Positions 13,321 through 26,900 of a DNA stretch of 64,000 nucleotides are shown here, piece after piece (position 1 is the first letter of the stretch; every line of letters starts with the position of its first letter). The notes below the pieces were generated by a model that was not told where the DNA came from, did not search any database, and saw nothing but the letters and a program-made list of their open reading frames with translations. Where the stretch lies: assembly GCA_963082875.1 (NCBI GenBank), contig OY720097.1:10176501-10240500 (forward strand), written 5' to 3'. A program made the position numbers and the translations under genes. Source of the DNA: Corella eumyota. Its lineage: Eukaryota > Chordata > Ascidiacea > Phlebobranchia > Corellidae.

Positions 13321-14713
13321 AGTATTTTTGTAATAATTTATTTTATAGAAAATATTTATTATATTGTTTCTCGTTGTTATAAAATATTTTACTAATAGCT
13401 TTTACTATTTTGTATGCATAAAAAACAACGTGTTTGTAGCATTTAATCTGTAAAAACGGTATTTTATTGTTAATCAGTAGATCTATATTTTCACATTAAT
13501 TTTTACGTCACAGCTTAGTTATTACTAAAACACTTTCTAAAATTACATATGTTGTTGCTTATTTTTTACACGTTTAATATTAAAAAACATAAACAAGGTT
13601 AAAGTAATGATTAACTAATCGCTTTACTTGATAATTTAACTTTTATATATTTTTTTAAAATAATAATTAACTTTTTATCTGTTAAATGTTTAGTTTGTTA
13701 CCAAACAATTAGAAATGAGAAGTGTTAAATTTGTTACCAAAAAAACTTGTCATTACCCTGTTAAAATGTTTTTGTTTCGAGTAAATAATGATCACTGGGT
13801 AATAAAATAGTCATGGCCAAAAGAAAATAATTGCTATTGCGTTTTTTACCTGAGTATATACGTACTCCTTGCTAAAAAATAAAAAAAATATTATTCTCAT
13901 TGTAAATGATACCAATTAAGCTTTCGACCCTAATTGCTTTGCTGATCTCGTTTAAAAGCCAATATTTTGTAACAAGTAAATTTTATTGTCACTGCGTTAA
14001 AATACTAAGCACTACATGCGTTACTAATTTGCAATTATGAGGCATCAGGAAAGTATTGACAATTTTCTCTGCTAACTAAAATTAACTGAAAAATACTTTC
14101 CCTTGAGCCCCTTCTTCCCTCCTCCCTTCCTTTTAGGGCTTGCCTTCCTCCCTGTCTTCTCTTTACCCCTTTCTTTTAGTATTGCCCGTAATATAATATA
14201 TTTAACCCAATGTGCAAAAAAATTGGTAATAGTTTTTTGTTAGACCAAACAAAGTTTGCTTACTACAAACTAATTAGTTCTAATAAATAATTTCAAAAAA
14301 TTGCATTTTAAATTAAAAGTTAACTTATTGCCTTGTTAATTTTGGATTTATACAGTGGCATCTTCTTCGTGAAACATGTTAGTGAGCAATCTCACCAGCC
14401 TCATTTACAGTCATAATAATAACAATCAAACCTTAGGTTTCAAATAAAAAAAATCTCACTTAACCATAAACAAATATCTAGGTTTGTTAAGAGTTGGTAT
14501 TGTACAGTCACAATGTTTATTGAACCATTCTATTTAACAGTGATTTAATTTAATAAGTAAAAAATAGTAAGGAAATAATGCATAAAATTTTATGTTAAAA
14601 TATGAAGACTGCAGTTACTTTTTTCAAGCGATGTAAAAAAGATTGAAAAAAATCGAAGCATTATTATTTTTATGTTATAATGATATAATTGTTTTAACTA
14701 TAAATAAGTAAAA
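13321..14713. other. Intergenic, pyrimidine-rich tract
   Basis: Lies between the 3' ends of the globin (+) and NUDT9 (-). A C/T-rich stretch at about 14096-14180 (repeated cttccctcc-type runs) stands out from the A/T-rich surroundings. No coding exon was found. The 3' untranslated regions of both neighbours must fall here. Confidence 0.5.
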
Positions 14714-17001
14714 CTACCAATGTGCATCTAAATTGTTTGTAGTTTTTTGTAAGAAAATAATGTGGCTAGCATAAAGATTAAGATCTTTATTTACATCAAT
14801 CCATTTCACAGCACCTGCATCGTCACCTGCACTCAATGGTAACCTACCAACTCCTTTTCCTAAACCAAAAATATGGAAATTTAAAAGCATAAGTTAATAA
14901 AAAAAAAGTTTCATATATTTTTAAAACTTAATAGTAAAAACATGAAAAAATTAAATTTTAAATAATATAAATATTTGTTTTCATTTTCTCTAATTTTAAA
15001 TTTATTTTAAACCTGCCTGAGTCATCATGAAAGTTAACAGCAACGGTTTCCATCCAAGCATTATCAGTATTTCTTGGATCATCTACATAACCCTTATATA
15101 CCTAATAAACAATTACTTTTATTTTCTAAACATTAACCACAATTTTAAAAAAACGATGTTAGTAAAGGATTCTGTTAGCTAATAATTATGTTTTCGTTAT
15201 AAAAACATATTAATTTATTTATTTTTTTTGAGTAAGTTGATTTATTAATATTAAATTAACATATATATATATTTGAACAAATTAGTAAAAAAATGTATGT
15301 ATAAAAATATTGTGCATGTGATGAACACATCAATATAAAAAACATTAATTTCAAAAAATACCAGAGCTCCAGCTTTAAAAAGTTTTTTTATTTGCTCTTC
15401 TATTTCTTTTCGAGCCTCTGGTGTCGCTTCAAGAGAATTTAAAGCCTCTTCTCCAAACTCCCTTTTCAAAGTCACTGACACTCTCTCATTAGCATCAACC
15501 ATTCCCTGGTATGCAAATTAAACTTATTTTATGTTTTATTTACCACCTAAACCATAAATATTTTGGTACATTTTTTTTTTCCTAAATGGATTAATGTTAA
15601 AGTTTTTTTACCCCTGGTATGGCCCATTCCTTTGAATCTTTTCTTTGTATTGCAACAAACTGAAGAATGGGATTCTTAGTTAAATGATGTTTAACAACAT
15701 TTCCATTATCCCGTTTCCACCTTTATTTTATAATTATTAACCACAAATTTACACAAAACAGAACTACATTCTTTAAAAAAAATTAATTAACTTTAAAATT
15801 TCTTAATTTACCACAATTATTTAACATTGGGCTATTAATTAAGAATGATAATTAATATCACAAACTATTGACCTTGTAACTATGGGATCTGCTGCATGAT
15901 TAGGACCCCATTTACCTAATAATCCTCTTCCACATAATCCTGTTCTTCCACATGGATTTAAAGGAACATTATCTTTAGTAATCTGAAAATTATAGAATAA
16001 CTGAGGATTAGATAATAAGCATCAAATACAAAATGTTAAATTTGACAAATCTTACTAATTGCATAATACTGAACAATGTTAGTTTTTCTAGAAAAAAATA
16101 AATAAAAAACCTCTCATGGTATTGTCTTTAAAAAAAATTTACATTACAACAGAGCACAATAGTGTTTTATTTGCTAATCTTAAATTTATTTAAAATACTC
16201 TTTAACAAACTCACTTTATATTTTCCTTCAAAACTTTTTCTGTTTACCAAACCATCAACTTCATTATAGAGTGGTTTTTCTTTGCAATTCCTATTTCTTT
16301 GAAAATATAATTATATTGTAAGATAGGATTTTTGTTTCAAAGTTAGTAGGTGTGATTTAAAAAAATCATTATTAAGCTTAGTGTTTAATATTGTGTAACA
16401 ATTTAGGTTTCACCTATATTTAATATGCTAAAATTGGGTATAACAATTATTTTATATGTATAGTATTTATTTATTACAAAATGCTGGCATTATTGTGTAG
16501 TAGCCACAAACTTGGTTTTACTAAAAAGAAAAAACTCTAAAAGGGGTCCGAGTGCTAAGACAAGCTTTTTACATTAAGGATAAAAAATTTTTAAATCTTT
16601 CATGTTAAGTTTGTTTTAAAAACAGTCTTACAGGTTAAATATATAATACATTACTTAAAATCAGGATCAGCCCAAACCGGAGCCTTTTTAACAGCAGGAG
16701 CTGTGTATTCAGCAGGATTATAATCTTTAAACTCTACATTCCAATCCACCTTATTATTTGGTATTTTACTTCGAGTTTGATTGGAATTGGGATAAACTTC
16801 GATTCGTGCTTAAATTAAATAAAAAATCAAGTTGACAATTGCAGTTGACACAAGTTTTAAGTCTCTTATTTGATTTATATCATAAGACAATTTTTTTTAA
16901 ATTTGTGTGCCAAAAATGTATGCAAAATAATATTTATAGAATATTGAGTTAAAAAAAAACTAAGACCCTAACTAACCTTTGATGTGCACTGGACTTGCCA
17001 T
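14714..17001 (-). CDS. NUDT9: NUDT9, ADP-ribose pyrophosphatase
   Basis: Hydrolyses ADP-ribose to AMP and ribose 5-phosphate; the family is mitochondrial or cytosolic. Eight exons on the minus strand: 17001-16977, 16808-16655, 16296-16215, 15982-15873, 15720-15612, 15505-15362, 15101-15013, 14843-14714. All phases agree and give 280 residues. Family landmarks in order: [61 protein letters not shown], the Nudix box with its metal-binding [10 protein letters not shown] intact, [23 protein letters not shown], then [15 protein letters not shown] and a final DAHW just before the stop. The protein is shorter than human NUDT9 because the N-terminal region is abbreviated, and I see no clear mitochondrial presequence. 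The last intron uses the acceptor at 14844, which keeps the frame. An intact REFGEE separates it from the weak box of TRPM2. Divergent from TDRD9. Confidence 0.95.
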
Positions 17002-17304
17002 AGTAAACAATTTTCTTGAACTTAATTTTGCTATTTGACTATGAATCATAGAAAAATAAGTGTTTTGTGGTGTTTTTGCTCAGTTTTGGTACCACAATCA
17101 ATTTTTTATAACCCAATGTGTGCAAACCAATATTCAATTGTAAGGTTGGGATTTGTAATGTGTTGCAAAACACTAATATTTGTTGTCTTCTATTTTACAA
17201 TAAATGCAAAAAATCTTACTTTTAACTAAATCAAATGTCAATGAAATATTTGCACAATTTTTTTTGCTTTATCTAGCAAAAAACAACCTTATTAAAAAAA
17301 AAAA

Positions 17305-17400
17305 AACGGCGGGGAGTCGGCGATGAAATTCCCATGTATATAGTCAGCGCAAGACCATATTTTACCGATATTCAAAATAAAATTTTGCATAAAGTACAGT
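17305..17400. repeat. Dispersed repeat shared with the kinesin array
   Basis: A segment with gggagtcggcgatgaaattcc, then catgtatatagtcagcgcaa and ccatattttaccgatatt, resembles one found once in each array unit (about 39724-39815, 48585-48680, 54905-55000). About 17500-17950 is richer in G+C, with two ggccgaagtgtc motifs, and may belong to the same or a neighbouring element. No coding potential was seen. Confidence 0.5.
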
Positions 17401-18469
17401 ATATATTAAAGTTTTTATTAGTTATTACCTTAATGACATATGTTAGTTTTTAGAAAATTATTTTTTTTAAAAACCTTTTTTTAAAACGAATTAAAGACGG
17501 GTGCTTTTGGCCTGCAAAATTTTACGACTAATCGCTTTCGGCCTGCGAAATGTTTCATTAAACTGCGGGGAGCGGGGAGTCATGATCTATTTTCTTCAAA
17601 TATCGTTTAGAAAGACGGCCCCCATTTCGCAAAATACGTGATATCATAATGCATCGTCTTGTGGCACCTAAAAGCGAGCGCTTTCAAAATTAGTTTTTTA
17701 TAGGTTTTAGTTTGTAAAATTAAAAAATTGACACGCCAAAAGAAAGATAACATGTTCTTGCACATTATTTAAAAAAAAAATATTAATTTACTGCTTATTT
17801 TGTTTCAAATAGTGTCTAAAAAACTGTATATAACTATGCGAAAATAAAATTTCTCGCGGTAATTAAAATGCAAAAACCCCGCTATTTTGAAAAAAAAATT
17901 TTGGCCGAAGTGTCCGGGGGCCGAAGTGTCTGGTTACCGACGACGCAAATAGAGCTCCCTTTTTGATGATTGCCAGATAGCTGTGGTAATTGCTATAAAA
18001 GATTACAAAGCGGCAATAACAACTCGATGATTATAAACAAGAAACTTCATTAAAAAAATCAAAGTAGTAACTTCCGGCGTGAGAGATTTTGCTGGAGCGG
18101 ATAATAATAAAATCACTGTTTCCAAATATTTTTAAATCGAAATGCGTAAAAATTTAAAAAGAATTGTAGATACACTTTTTTAACAGATTGACACTTATAC
18201 ATTAGTTTCTTTTATTTAACACTAATTTTTTATTTAGGTTGTGTTCGAACAATTTTGTGTTCGAACAACATCAATACAGGTATCTGAAAAAAGAGCCTAC
18301 GGGCTCGTGATGAAACAAGAAAAAACAAAGTAATGGTTTTGACCAACGTAATTTGTTGAAATCGTTGACTAACCTATCAAAACGGTAAAAAAGCTGGGCA
18401 GGGCTATCAAGGTGTAGCGAAAACAAATGTGTCACATACAACTTAAACACATTTGGCCACAAAAGCTAG

Positions 18470-19074
18470 TGTAGAGTTACTAGATTTTATTGTTGTAGTT
18501 ATTTTGGTTGTTTATTCGGTTTAATTGTTTAATTTGACTTGACCCCGTTTACCGACTCCATTTGTTATGATTATATTTGGTTTGGTATTTTGTTTAAGTT
18601 TTAGTTATAAACGACAAGACGTTAACAGTAATACTTTTATTGTAATACGGCTAAACACTTACACGGTTTGATTTAAAGTTACATTACAAGATCAGCTAGA
18701 TTGCTAGACTGACGTTAAAGTTGAAGTACGGTTTGTAGGTCCAGTTATTGCGAGATGCGACGGTGGCCAACTATCGCTAGATTGGCCCGACGATGTAACG
18801 ATGACAAACTATCGGTAGATTGGTCAAGAATATTTAAATTGTTCCAGTATTTATAGCACAACCGAAAGGCAATAAAAGTTCGTTCGTTGTAAAGCCGCTG
18901 GCCTTCTACGTACAGGTTACGTGGCTAATTCTCGTTAAGGGCGATTTTAGAGTGCATTGTTTGAAGTTGACGCCCGTTGTAACGAGAATAATTGTTGTAC
19001 GTGTCCGGTCAATGACATTGAACTAGCTTGAACTTAGAATTGATTGTAATAGGCTTATTACAATTGATTCTACA
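18470..19074. mobile_element. Solo LTR of a retrotransposon (fossil)
   Basis: A 605-bp block begins TGTAGA and ends TCTACA, an inverted pair of the TG...CA kind. It is flanked on both sides by the same four bases, ctag (18466-18469 and 19075-19078), as expected for a target-site duplication. A polyadenylation-like aataaa lies inside at about 18873. No internal coding region follows, so it is best read as a solo LTR left by LTR-LTR recombination. The 4-bp duplication hints at a Ty3/Gypsy-type element. The flanking repeats are still exact, so it is not very old. Confidence 0.7.
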
Positions 19075-19078
19075 CTAG

Positions 19079-20238
19079 TTTTAAATGTGTTCGTTTGGCT
19101 CCATACGTTAACCATTTATTTCAAACTTTAAAAAGTATTAAAACATAACTTTCTGTCTACATTTTTTGATGGCTACTTGCCAAAAGGTGTCTGGCTTGAC
19201 TACCATTGCCAGTATTTGCCAATAATTGTGGCTTGTACAAGTAAGCGCACTCCATCAGTAAATCTGTTAAAAACGAAATATTAAAAAATATTATTAGGGC
19301 GGGACCAATATAGATTTTTACTTACAAAAAAATTTTTAACCCTTAATATATATAAACCTTATTATTTGAATAAAATAATTTATATTAAAAAAGGGAAACA
19401 TTCTTTAAGAAAGAACACACGTGTGAAAATTGGATATTTTTGATATCGTTTTTCTGGTTTTATGCAACACAGTTCGATAAATCGAAAAAAAAAAACTCAT
19501 GAATATAACATGTGTAAAACTTGCATCTGTTTTTAACTGTAAACGAGCGTTTTAATTTTAACCTAGAAAGTAGGGCAGTTTTCTACAAAACCTCGTGCGT
19601 GCAAGCGAAAAAATTACCGTGGCCGCGTTTGCATTGTCTGATTGTCTGACTGCAGTGTTGCACGTTTCCCCAAATTTCATATTTCCGCCTGCCTGTGGTG
19701 CACTCGAGATTTAATATAATGTGCAAAACAGCCTGTAAATTTTATATGATTAATTTTTTTTAATTGAACTCATTTTTGGACATAATCTTTTGTTGAATAA
19801 GGTAATATCTTCATGTTACTGCATACCAGAACCTTTTGCACCTTGTACTATTTAAATAATATGTAGTGTTTAATTGCAATTTTGCTTTTTTATGTTAGAT
19901 TTTTTAAGCCATTTTAAACATTTTGGTAACTTTTTACAAGTAACCTTAGTAACAATATGTTTGTGCTTAGATGTGGCAGCACTTAAGTTTTGTCTTGGAA
20001 AAGCTTTGCAAATGGGCTTATTTCTTATAAATCATTAAACATGTTAGAATTTTAATCGTTTATTGGTAAAATTATTTAAAACATATACTTGACGTAATTT
20101 TTAGCAAGCCTATCTACCAGTTCACATTAGCAGGTTTGAAATAATTTTAAATTCAGTGCTAAATCACAGAGGCATTTTTATTTTAAATACTAATATGAGA
20201 TTAGTTTAAATTGCGTTTTTTAACTGTATTTTTAATTT
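19079..20238. other. Intergenic, no gene seen
   Basis: A/T-rich spacer upstream of TDRD9. About 19600-19720 is locally richer in G+C. No homologous exon or clear promoter element was found. With NUDT9 and TDRD9 divergent, the 17002-20934 interval must hold both promoters. Confidence 0.4.
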
Positions 20239-20393
20239 TGGATCACTTGTACTTAACAGTTTTTAAAAATTCATTGGACTGTTAAGTACGAGAATGAATT
20301 AGCTAGGATCGTAAATTTGAAAGAAAGCATTAAGCAGGCAGGCCAGTAATATACAAAAGTTATTCTGAAAACTGTAAAGTACAAGTGATCCTA
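20239..20393. mobile_element. MITE-like element with terminal inverted repeats
   Basis: About 155 bp long. The left end ggatcacttgtacttaacag is the near-perfect inverse of the right end ctgtaaagtacaagtgatcc. An additional ggactgttaagtac copy lies inside the left half. It has no coding capacity. The size and terminal inverted repeats are typical of a non-autonomous DNA transposon sitting about 540 bp before the TDRD9 start. Confidence 0.65.
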
Positions 20394-20934
20394 AATTTTG
20401 ATTTTCAACAAGCTTGGCAAAAACAAGACAACCAAACTCTAGCACTGTTTGTCACAAGGTTTAAGCATCCATGTGAACAGGCTAAAGTGTCTCTTGCAAA
20501 TATTGTGACATAAATACAATTTTTTGCCCAAATCAAGAATGCTGTAGTTATTTGAAGTTGCATTGGCATAATTTAAACAGAGGAGTTTTTTTAATTGTAA
20601 AAATGTTTGGTTAGAATTATGATTAAAAACTTAGTTATTTAAAAAAACAAAAAATCACATTCTGCTGAACAACCCTATTTAAAATTTAAGTGACTGACTA
20701 AATTATTTATGGTGAATTAAGTAAATTTTATTTATGACCGAGGCTTACTTTTACAATTTATTAATTTTTATGTCAGATTCAGATAAAAAAAAATATTATA
20801 AACCAGTTATAAAAATGTATTAAAGCTTATTTTTTTATTAGTTGTTAAACTAAGACAATAAGTTTTTTTTGCTTTCTTTTATATCAACATATTCTTGTAT
20901 TTTATCTATTTAAAGAACTTATTGCAATACATAG

Positions 20935-23900
20935 ATGGCATATTATAGCTTACTTAGGCAAGATTTAAATCTTGATGATATTAATGCATGGCTTTCTATG
21001 GCACCAACCAACCCACCTAAAAAAACATCGCAATGTGGAACCTTTCAAGCAAAAAGTTTTCAACAAGAAGATGCCAAGTATGTTTAAATTTGTTTGTTAT
21101 TTGTGGCTATTTCACTACTTAAGCTTACTGAAATTATGGTGTTTTACTTGGGCTATTAAGCAGATATGTAAGTAAATATGTGTCAAAGCTTAAACAGAAC
21201 TGTAAATTACCTGTTTTGTCATACATATGATTTGCATTGTATATGAAGATTAAAAGAAGTTTTAATACAATTTAGGTGCACATAGGTACTGAACATTTAG
21301 GCACTCACGATGGCCATGTTTTAAAAATGTTTTATTAAACACAAACACTATTGTGATATCTATTGCTTTTAATAAACAGTAAATTGTACCTTTAAATACA
21401 AATATGATGGCATCAGGGAAAATTTTTATTGATAAAATATATAGGTTATAATAGCATTAAAAAAATAATTTAACTAAACATCTCACTACAATTTTCAGTT
21501 ACAATAAAGCATAAAATTATTCTTCAAGGTACATGGTTTTTTAAATAAAAAGTAATATTTATTAATAAAGTTATAATAAAATGTATATATATATATAATG
21601 GTAGCACTTTGTTAAATAATCTATTGGGAATATCATTGATCCTAATGCCTAATATTTAACCCGTATACCCATAGTTTTTTTTATGAGATTACATCAAAAA
21701 TTCTAGGTTGGAATTAATGAAATATAAAGTTATATATAATGATTTTTTAATAAATGATAATCCCAGCCTACTTTATAAACAAAAATGTCATCAATGTTAA
21801 CTTATTAACATTAAATAATAAATATAACAACCCAGTAAAAGATTAGAAAAGTGATTTTGTTTATACTAACTTTTTTGGTAATATATATTTATATATATAG
21901 TTTTGTGTATTAATACTTATTTACAAAATCACAATTCTTTTTTAATTTAACAAATTTTTGTTTGTTTTAAGAATGCATGATATGAGCATGAAGTCTGAAA
22001 CCTCAGAATATCCAAGCCATTCTGGTAATTTCAAAAATAATTGTTTATATAATGTAGTCTTTATGTAGTTTTAGCGACATGGTAATATTTTTTTATTTAA
22101 ACATATTTAAATAGTTAAAGATTAGTACTGATAGAAAAATTTTAAATTTGCAAATTAGGTTGAAATAACTATAATAATAATTATAAAATATTTCAAAATA
22201 TTAGATTTTAATTCGAAGTTTCACAACTTATTGTAGAATAATTTACTTTATGTTTTTTTGGCTGTTTAGTCGCATTTTTATTTTAGAACTTTAAGATTTT
22301 ATTCATAATTACAATATTATATAATTTTTTAATGACTATACATTGTTCCCAGGTTATTAATCACGCTATGTCACTTTGTTAAAAAAATGAACTCACAGGA
22401 CAACTATGGACTTTAAAGCAACAAAATTTGGCTCATGATCAAGTTGATCTTAGATTTAGGAACAAAGAAAATTATTCACAGTAGCTTTTCATTGTTATTC
22501 AAAATATTTTTTTACTTTGCGGTTCATTGTTTTATTAGGTTTTAATGATAGAGGGGACTTTTTTGATGAGGAAACATTGTTAAGTGATGACATGGCACAA
22601 CTTGATACTGACTCAGTTCCGCCTCCCCTTCTAAGAAGTAATCTTGGTGTTCACTTAAGCAACAAAGAGGTAGACAAATGTGTTTTTATGTTTAAACTTT
22701 ATTATTAAAACCTTTCATGTTCATGTTTAAATTATATTTTCTAATTATTATATATAAATATGTTATTTTAATTGAAAATCAGAGTAGCCACAAATTAGTT
22801 ATTATTTTGTTAACAACTGACCAGTAGCCAGATATGGTCTGCAATGATCAAGGCACTGGTCATCAGTACACAAATATTATCCAAAATGCTTCTATGTAAA
22901 GTCTTTAAGTAAGACACTTACTGTTTATTTTTATGTTAATTCCTGAAACAAACATGTGGATTTATGATTAGGTATTATTACCTAATCAATTATTATTAAA
23001 AAGCTGCAAAAGTAATCCAAGGCAAAGAGAAAAAAGTAACAAATGTTATTTTAGGAGTTAGCAAATCAGCTTTCTTGCAACACAGAATTATAAAAATAAG
23101 TATTTTCAGATTTATGAGCATTACAACTTTAATCACAATTACAATCAGGAACTGCCAACTACTAAATACAGAAAGGATATTTTAAGATTGGTAAATTTTA
23201 GCTGTTAATTGAAAAAGTAGACCTTAAACAATTTCTTTTGTATCATAAAAACTTTTATGTATATATAAAACTTTTATGTATATATAACAATTAATATTTT
23301 TATTTTTTAATGCATAATCAAGATTAAGGGAAACTCTGTGGTTATCATAAAAGGTTCTACTGGAAGTGGAAAAACAACCCAAGTTCCTCAATTTATTCTG
23401 GATAACTGTGCAAAGGTAAAATGTTTTATTGTTTTTAAAATTTATCGGTTTTTAATTTTTTGAATTCAATGCCATTAATAAGATAACAGCACTCTATTTA
23501 TCTATTTTGGACAAACCTTAACAGCAATTTCAACAAAAAATTATCAACTGTATGTAAAATTTTCGAAAACAAAATACCACGAAAATACTTATTTATAAAT
23601 TTTTCATAACATATATACACATATTTATACTAATATTCAAGTATATGGCCGTGGCCAGTGATAATAAATTAAAATTTTTGATTATTAGTTTTAAAAGTTT
23701 TGCATGGGTTAATATTTATGTGAAGCAGGATGATAATAATTTTTGTTTAGTTACATTAATTCTATTTTTTATATTTATTAAAGTTCCTTTTTTACTTTAA
23801 TATATATATAAGATTTTTTTTATTTTTAGTAAATAATTAAAAATTATGTTTTATTATTTTTTTGTCAAAAAAGTATAACTTAAAATTTATGTTTAAATAG

Positions 23901-26900
23901 GATGGTGAATATTGCAATATTGTTGTCACTCAGCCTCGTAAAATTGCTGCCATCAGTATTGCAAATCGTGTAAGTGCTGAACGAAATTGGAAGGTTTGTG
24001 GATTTTTTTTGTTTTCTTTATTTAATGTTAAACAGAAAAAAAATAAATTTACATTCATAGGTTTTTGCAATGCATTTAACTTAAAAAATAGGTAAATCTG
24101 ACAGTTTGGTAATAAATTAATTTATATTTTTATATCATTGGATAATTTAATTAAAAAGTTTAATGTATAACCAATTCCAGATACTTGAAAAAAACTGTGG
24201 CCTTCACATATGTAAAAACTAATCTTTTTGTATTTTAAAAGTTAAAATTTAAAATTTAACAGGACAATTTAAAACAAAAATAAATTATGTATTTCCACAG
24301 ACGAGATTAGATGTCATAGTGTTAACACACCTAGTATTCATCTCAATACAGTTTGTAAATAATGGTTTACTCTAATTGATGCCAAATATTTTAATTGTGA
24401 TCACAGTTTATTGTTTTTTTGAAGGTTGGCCAGTTGGTTGGTTACCAAGTTGGTTTGGATAAAAAAACAACTCAAGATACAAGGATAACTTATGTTACCA
24501 CTGGAGTACTTCTTTGTCAATTAGTTAAAGCAAAACATTTAACTAATTATACTCACATTATTTTGGATGAGGTATAATTTTTTTTTTTTTTCGATATGAT
24601 TTTTCTTTATTTTGTAATAAGATAACTGAGGACATTAATATTGATTTGCGGGGAAGCCAACTTTAGCCTAAACCTAAAGTAACATTTGTTATTTTAACCA
24701 CGTCTTAAATTGTTTTTGGAAGTTTTAACTATTGTTGATCCTAATGCAAAAGAATTTGTTACTGATTTTTTGGGCTTGGCAGAAGTGAGTCTTATTCAGA
24801 GAGGTTTTAAACTTAAGACTTCATTTAACAAAAGTAAGTGTTGTAACTATATGCAGGTTCATGAAAGAGATCAAGAAACTGACTTTGCCTTGTTGGTTGT
24901 CAGAAAACTTCTTTGTTACAATTCTCAATCAGTGAAGGTAGTAAACAAAGTGTTTTAGCATTTATTTGTTTTGTTTTACTGATAAGTCATTATTTATATA
25001 TGCTAAATATTACATATTAAGTTTTATATAGTAAATCATGTTGGCCTGTTGTTCATAGTTTAACCAATGTCATGTGAACTATCTTTTATTTAGGTATTGA
25101 CCATTTTAAACTAAAAACTAACCCTTTTTACCAGGTCATTTTGATGTCTGCCACTTATAATACAACAGAATTTTCAAAATACTTTGGGGTACCTGTAGAA
25201 GGACAGTTACATCAAGCTCAATCAATAATTATTGAGGTAACTTAGCTTATTCCTAATACAAAGTACAAACAAATGTTATGTGCTTGGCATTATAGCTATT
25301 GTTGTTATCTGTCAAAAACATAAAAATTAATTGTAGTTAAATGTTTACAAATTGTTATTTAATTTATTTAGGCTACATATTTTCATTTATTAAAAAAAGT
25401 ATTTGCCTTATGCTGTTCGATTTTACTAGATAAATTTACATCTTGAACCTTTTTAAAGAATTAATCTATGTAGTACCTTTAATATCACATTGAAAAGGAA
25501 ATATATAATATTTTTAAATTATCATAATTTGTTATTTTTTGAGGGTGAACAATTTTCCTCAAAAGAAACTTTTGTTGAACATTTATCCTCAATGGGTCAA
25601 CTACCAATACTGGATGTTAACAATCCTGATATTTCAGATGAAGCGTATGACATTGCAGCAAGGCTAATTGACCGCTTTGACAATATCGAAAAACAGGTAT
25701 GCTCTACATAGCACTAAAACCTGTCATTGAATTTTTAAATTATAGAATTATTTTGTATTGCAATTGTTTAATTTTAGGTAATCAATTAGTTTTTATACCT
25801 CTCAGGTATTATTAAAAATATTGTTATTAAAGAATTTAAAAAATAAATTTTATTTCTTCAGGATTTGTTTAAAAACAATGGACCTGAATTTTTTCGTGGG
25901 TCAGTGCTTGTGTTTTTGCCTGGTTTGGCTCAAATTAAAGAGTTAGCTGGTATTCTTGAATACAATAAAGTTCAAAAAAATTACCAGATAATGCCACTGC
26001 ATTCTTCTATAACAATGGAGGAACAACAACTTGTGTTTTCCAAACCTAGACAGGGATACAGAAAGGTAAACCTATAAATAAATTTTTTTTAGTTTTTTTT
26101 TTTAGTGTTAATTTAAGTTGCCATAATACGGTCACATCTTTCAACTAATATTTGTTCATATTAATTTGCCTGCCCTGTGCACCACAAAAAGCAGCTTTAT
26201 ATATTTTTGGGGCTATAAATCGGACATACATACATTACATAAACATATATATATATATTTTTTTTTTATTTAACTTTTACTAAGCTCATATTTATTGGTT
26301 ATTAAACCTCTTGGCCTCACAGCATGGGATCTTGTGTTTTGTTGGACACTGCTTTTGTGCCATAGCACCATTGTGTAACGTGCCTATTAATCATTTTGAA
26401 TATTAAACTATGTTGTATTTGTCATTTATTCAATTAAATTTATTTTATTTGAGATTGTTTTGGCCACCAATATAGCAGAGAGTTCTATTACTGTGCAAGA
26501 TATCAAATATGTGATTGATTTTTGTCTTACAAAATCTTTGGTTTGTGATAAGGATACAAACTATCAGGTAATTACAATTAGAATAACTGCGATATTTTTG
26601 GCGATTATTTTTTTTTTTTATAGCAAATAACTGCGATATTTTATAGCAAATTAAAAAATAAAAAAAAACTTTTATAAAAATTTATATATATATATAATTA
26701 TTGCAAAAAAATGTCATCACATTTTTGTATTAAGAGTCTACGGCTGCAGTGGGCTTCAAAGGCAAGTTTAAAACAACGAGCAGGAAGGACAGGTCGAGTG
26801 TCAGATGGCCACGTTTATCGCATGATCACTTCGGATTTTTATAAATATAATATTGATGAATATGCTGTTCCTGAAATGCAGAGATGTTCGTTAGAAAACA

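Noticed and set aside
18271-18462. Minus-strand open frame of 63 codons beside the solo LTR
   Set aside because: No recognised domain and no neighbouring exons. It lies in repeat-rich DNA.
24710-24830. Open stretch in TDRD9 intron 7 reading VDPNAKEFVTDFLGL
   Set aside because: The flanking TDRD9 exons join without it at the DE/VHER motif, and no family is recognised. Probably chance, though it looks more protein-like than its surroundings.
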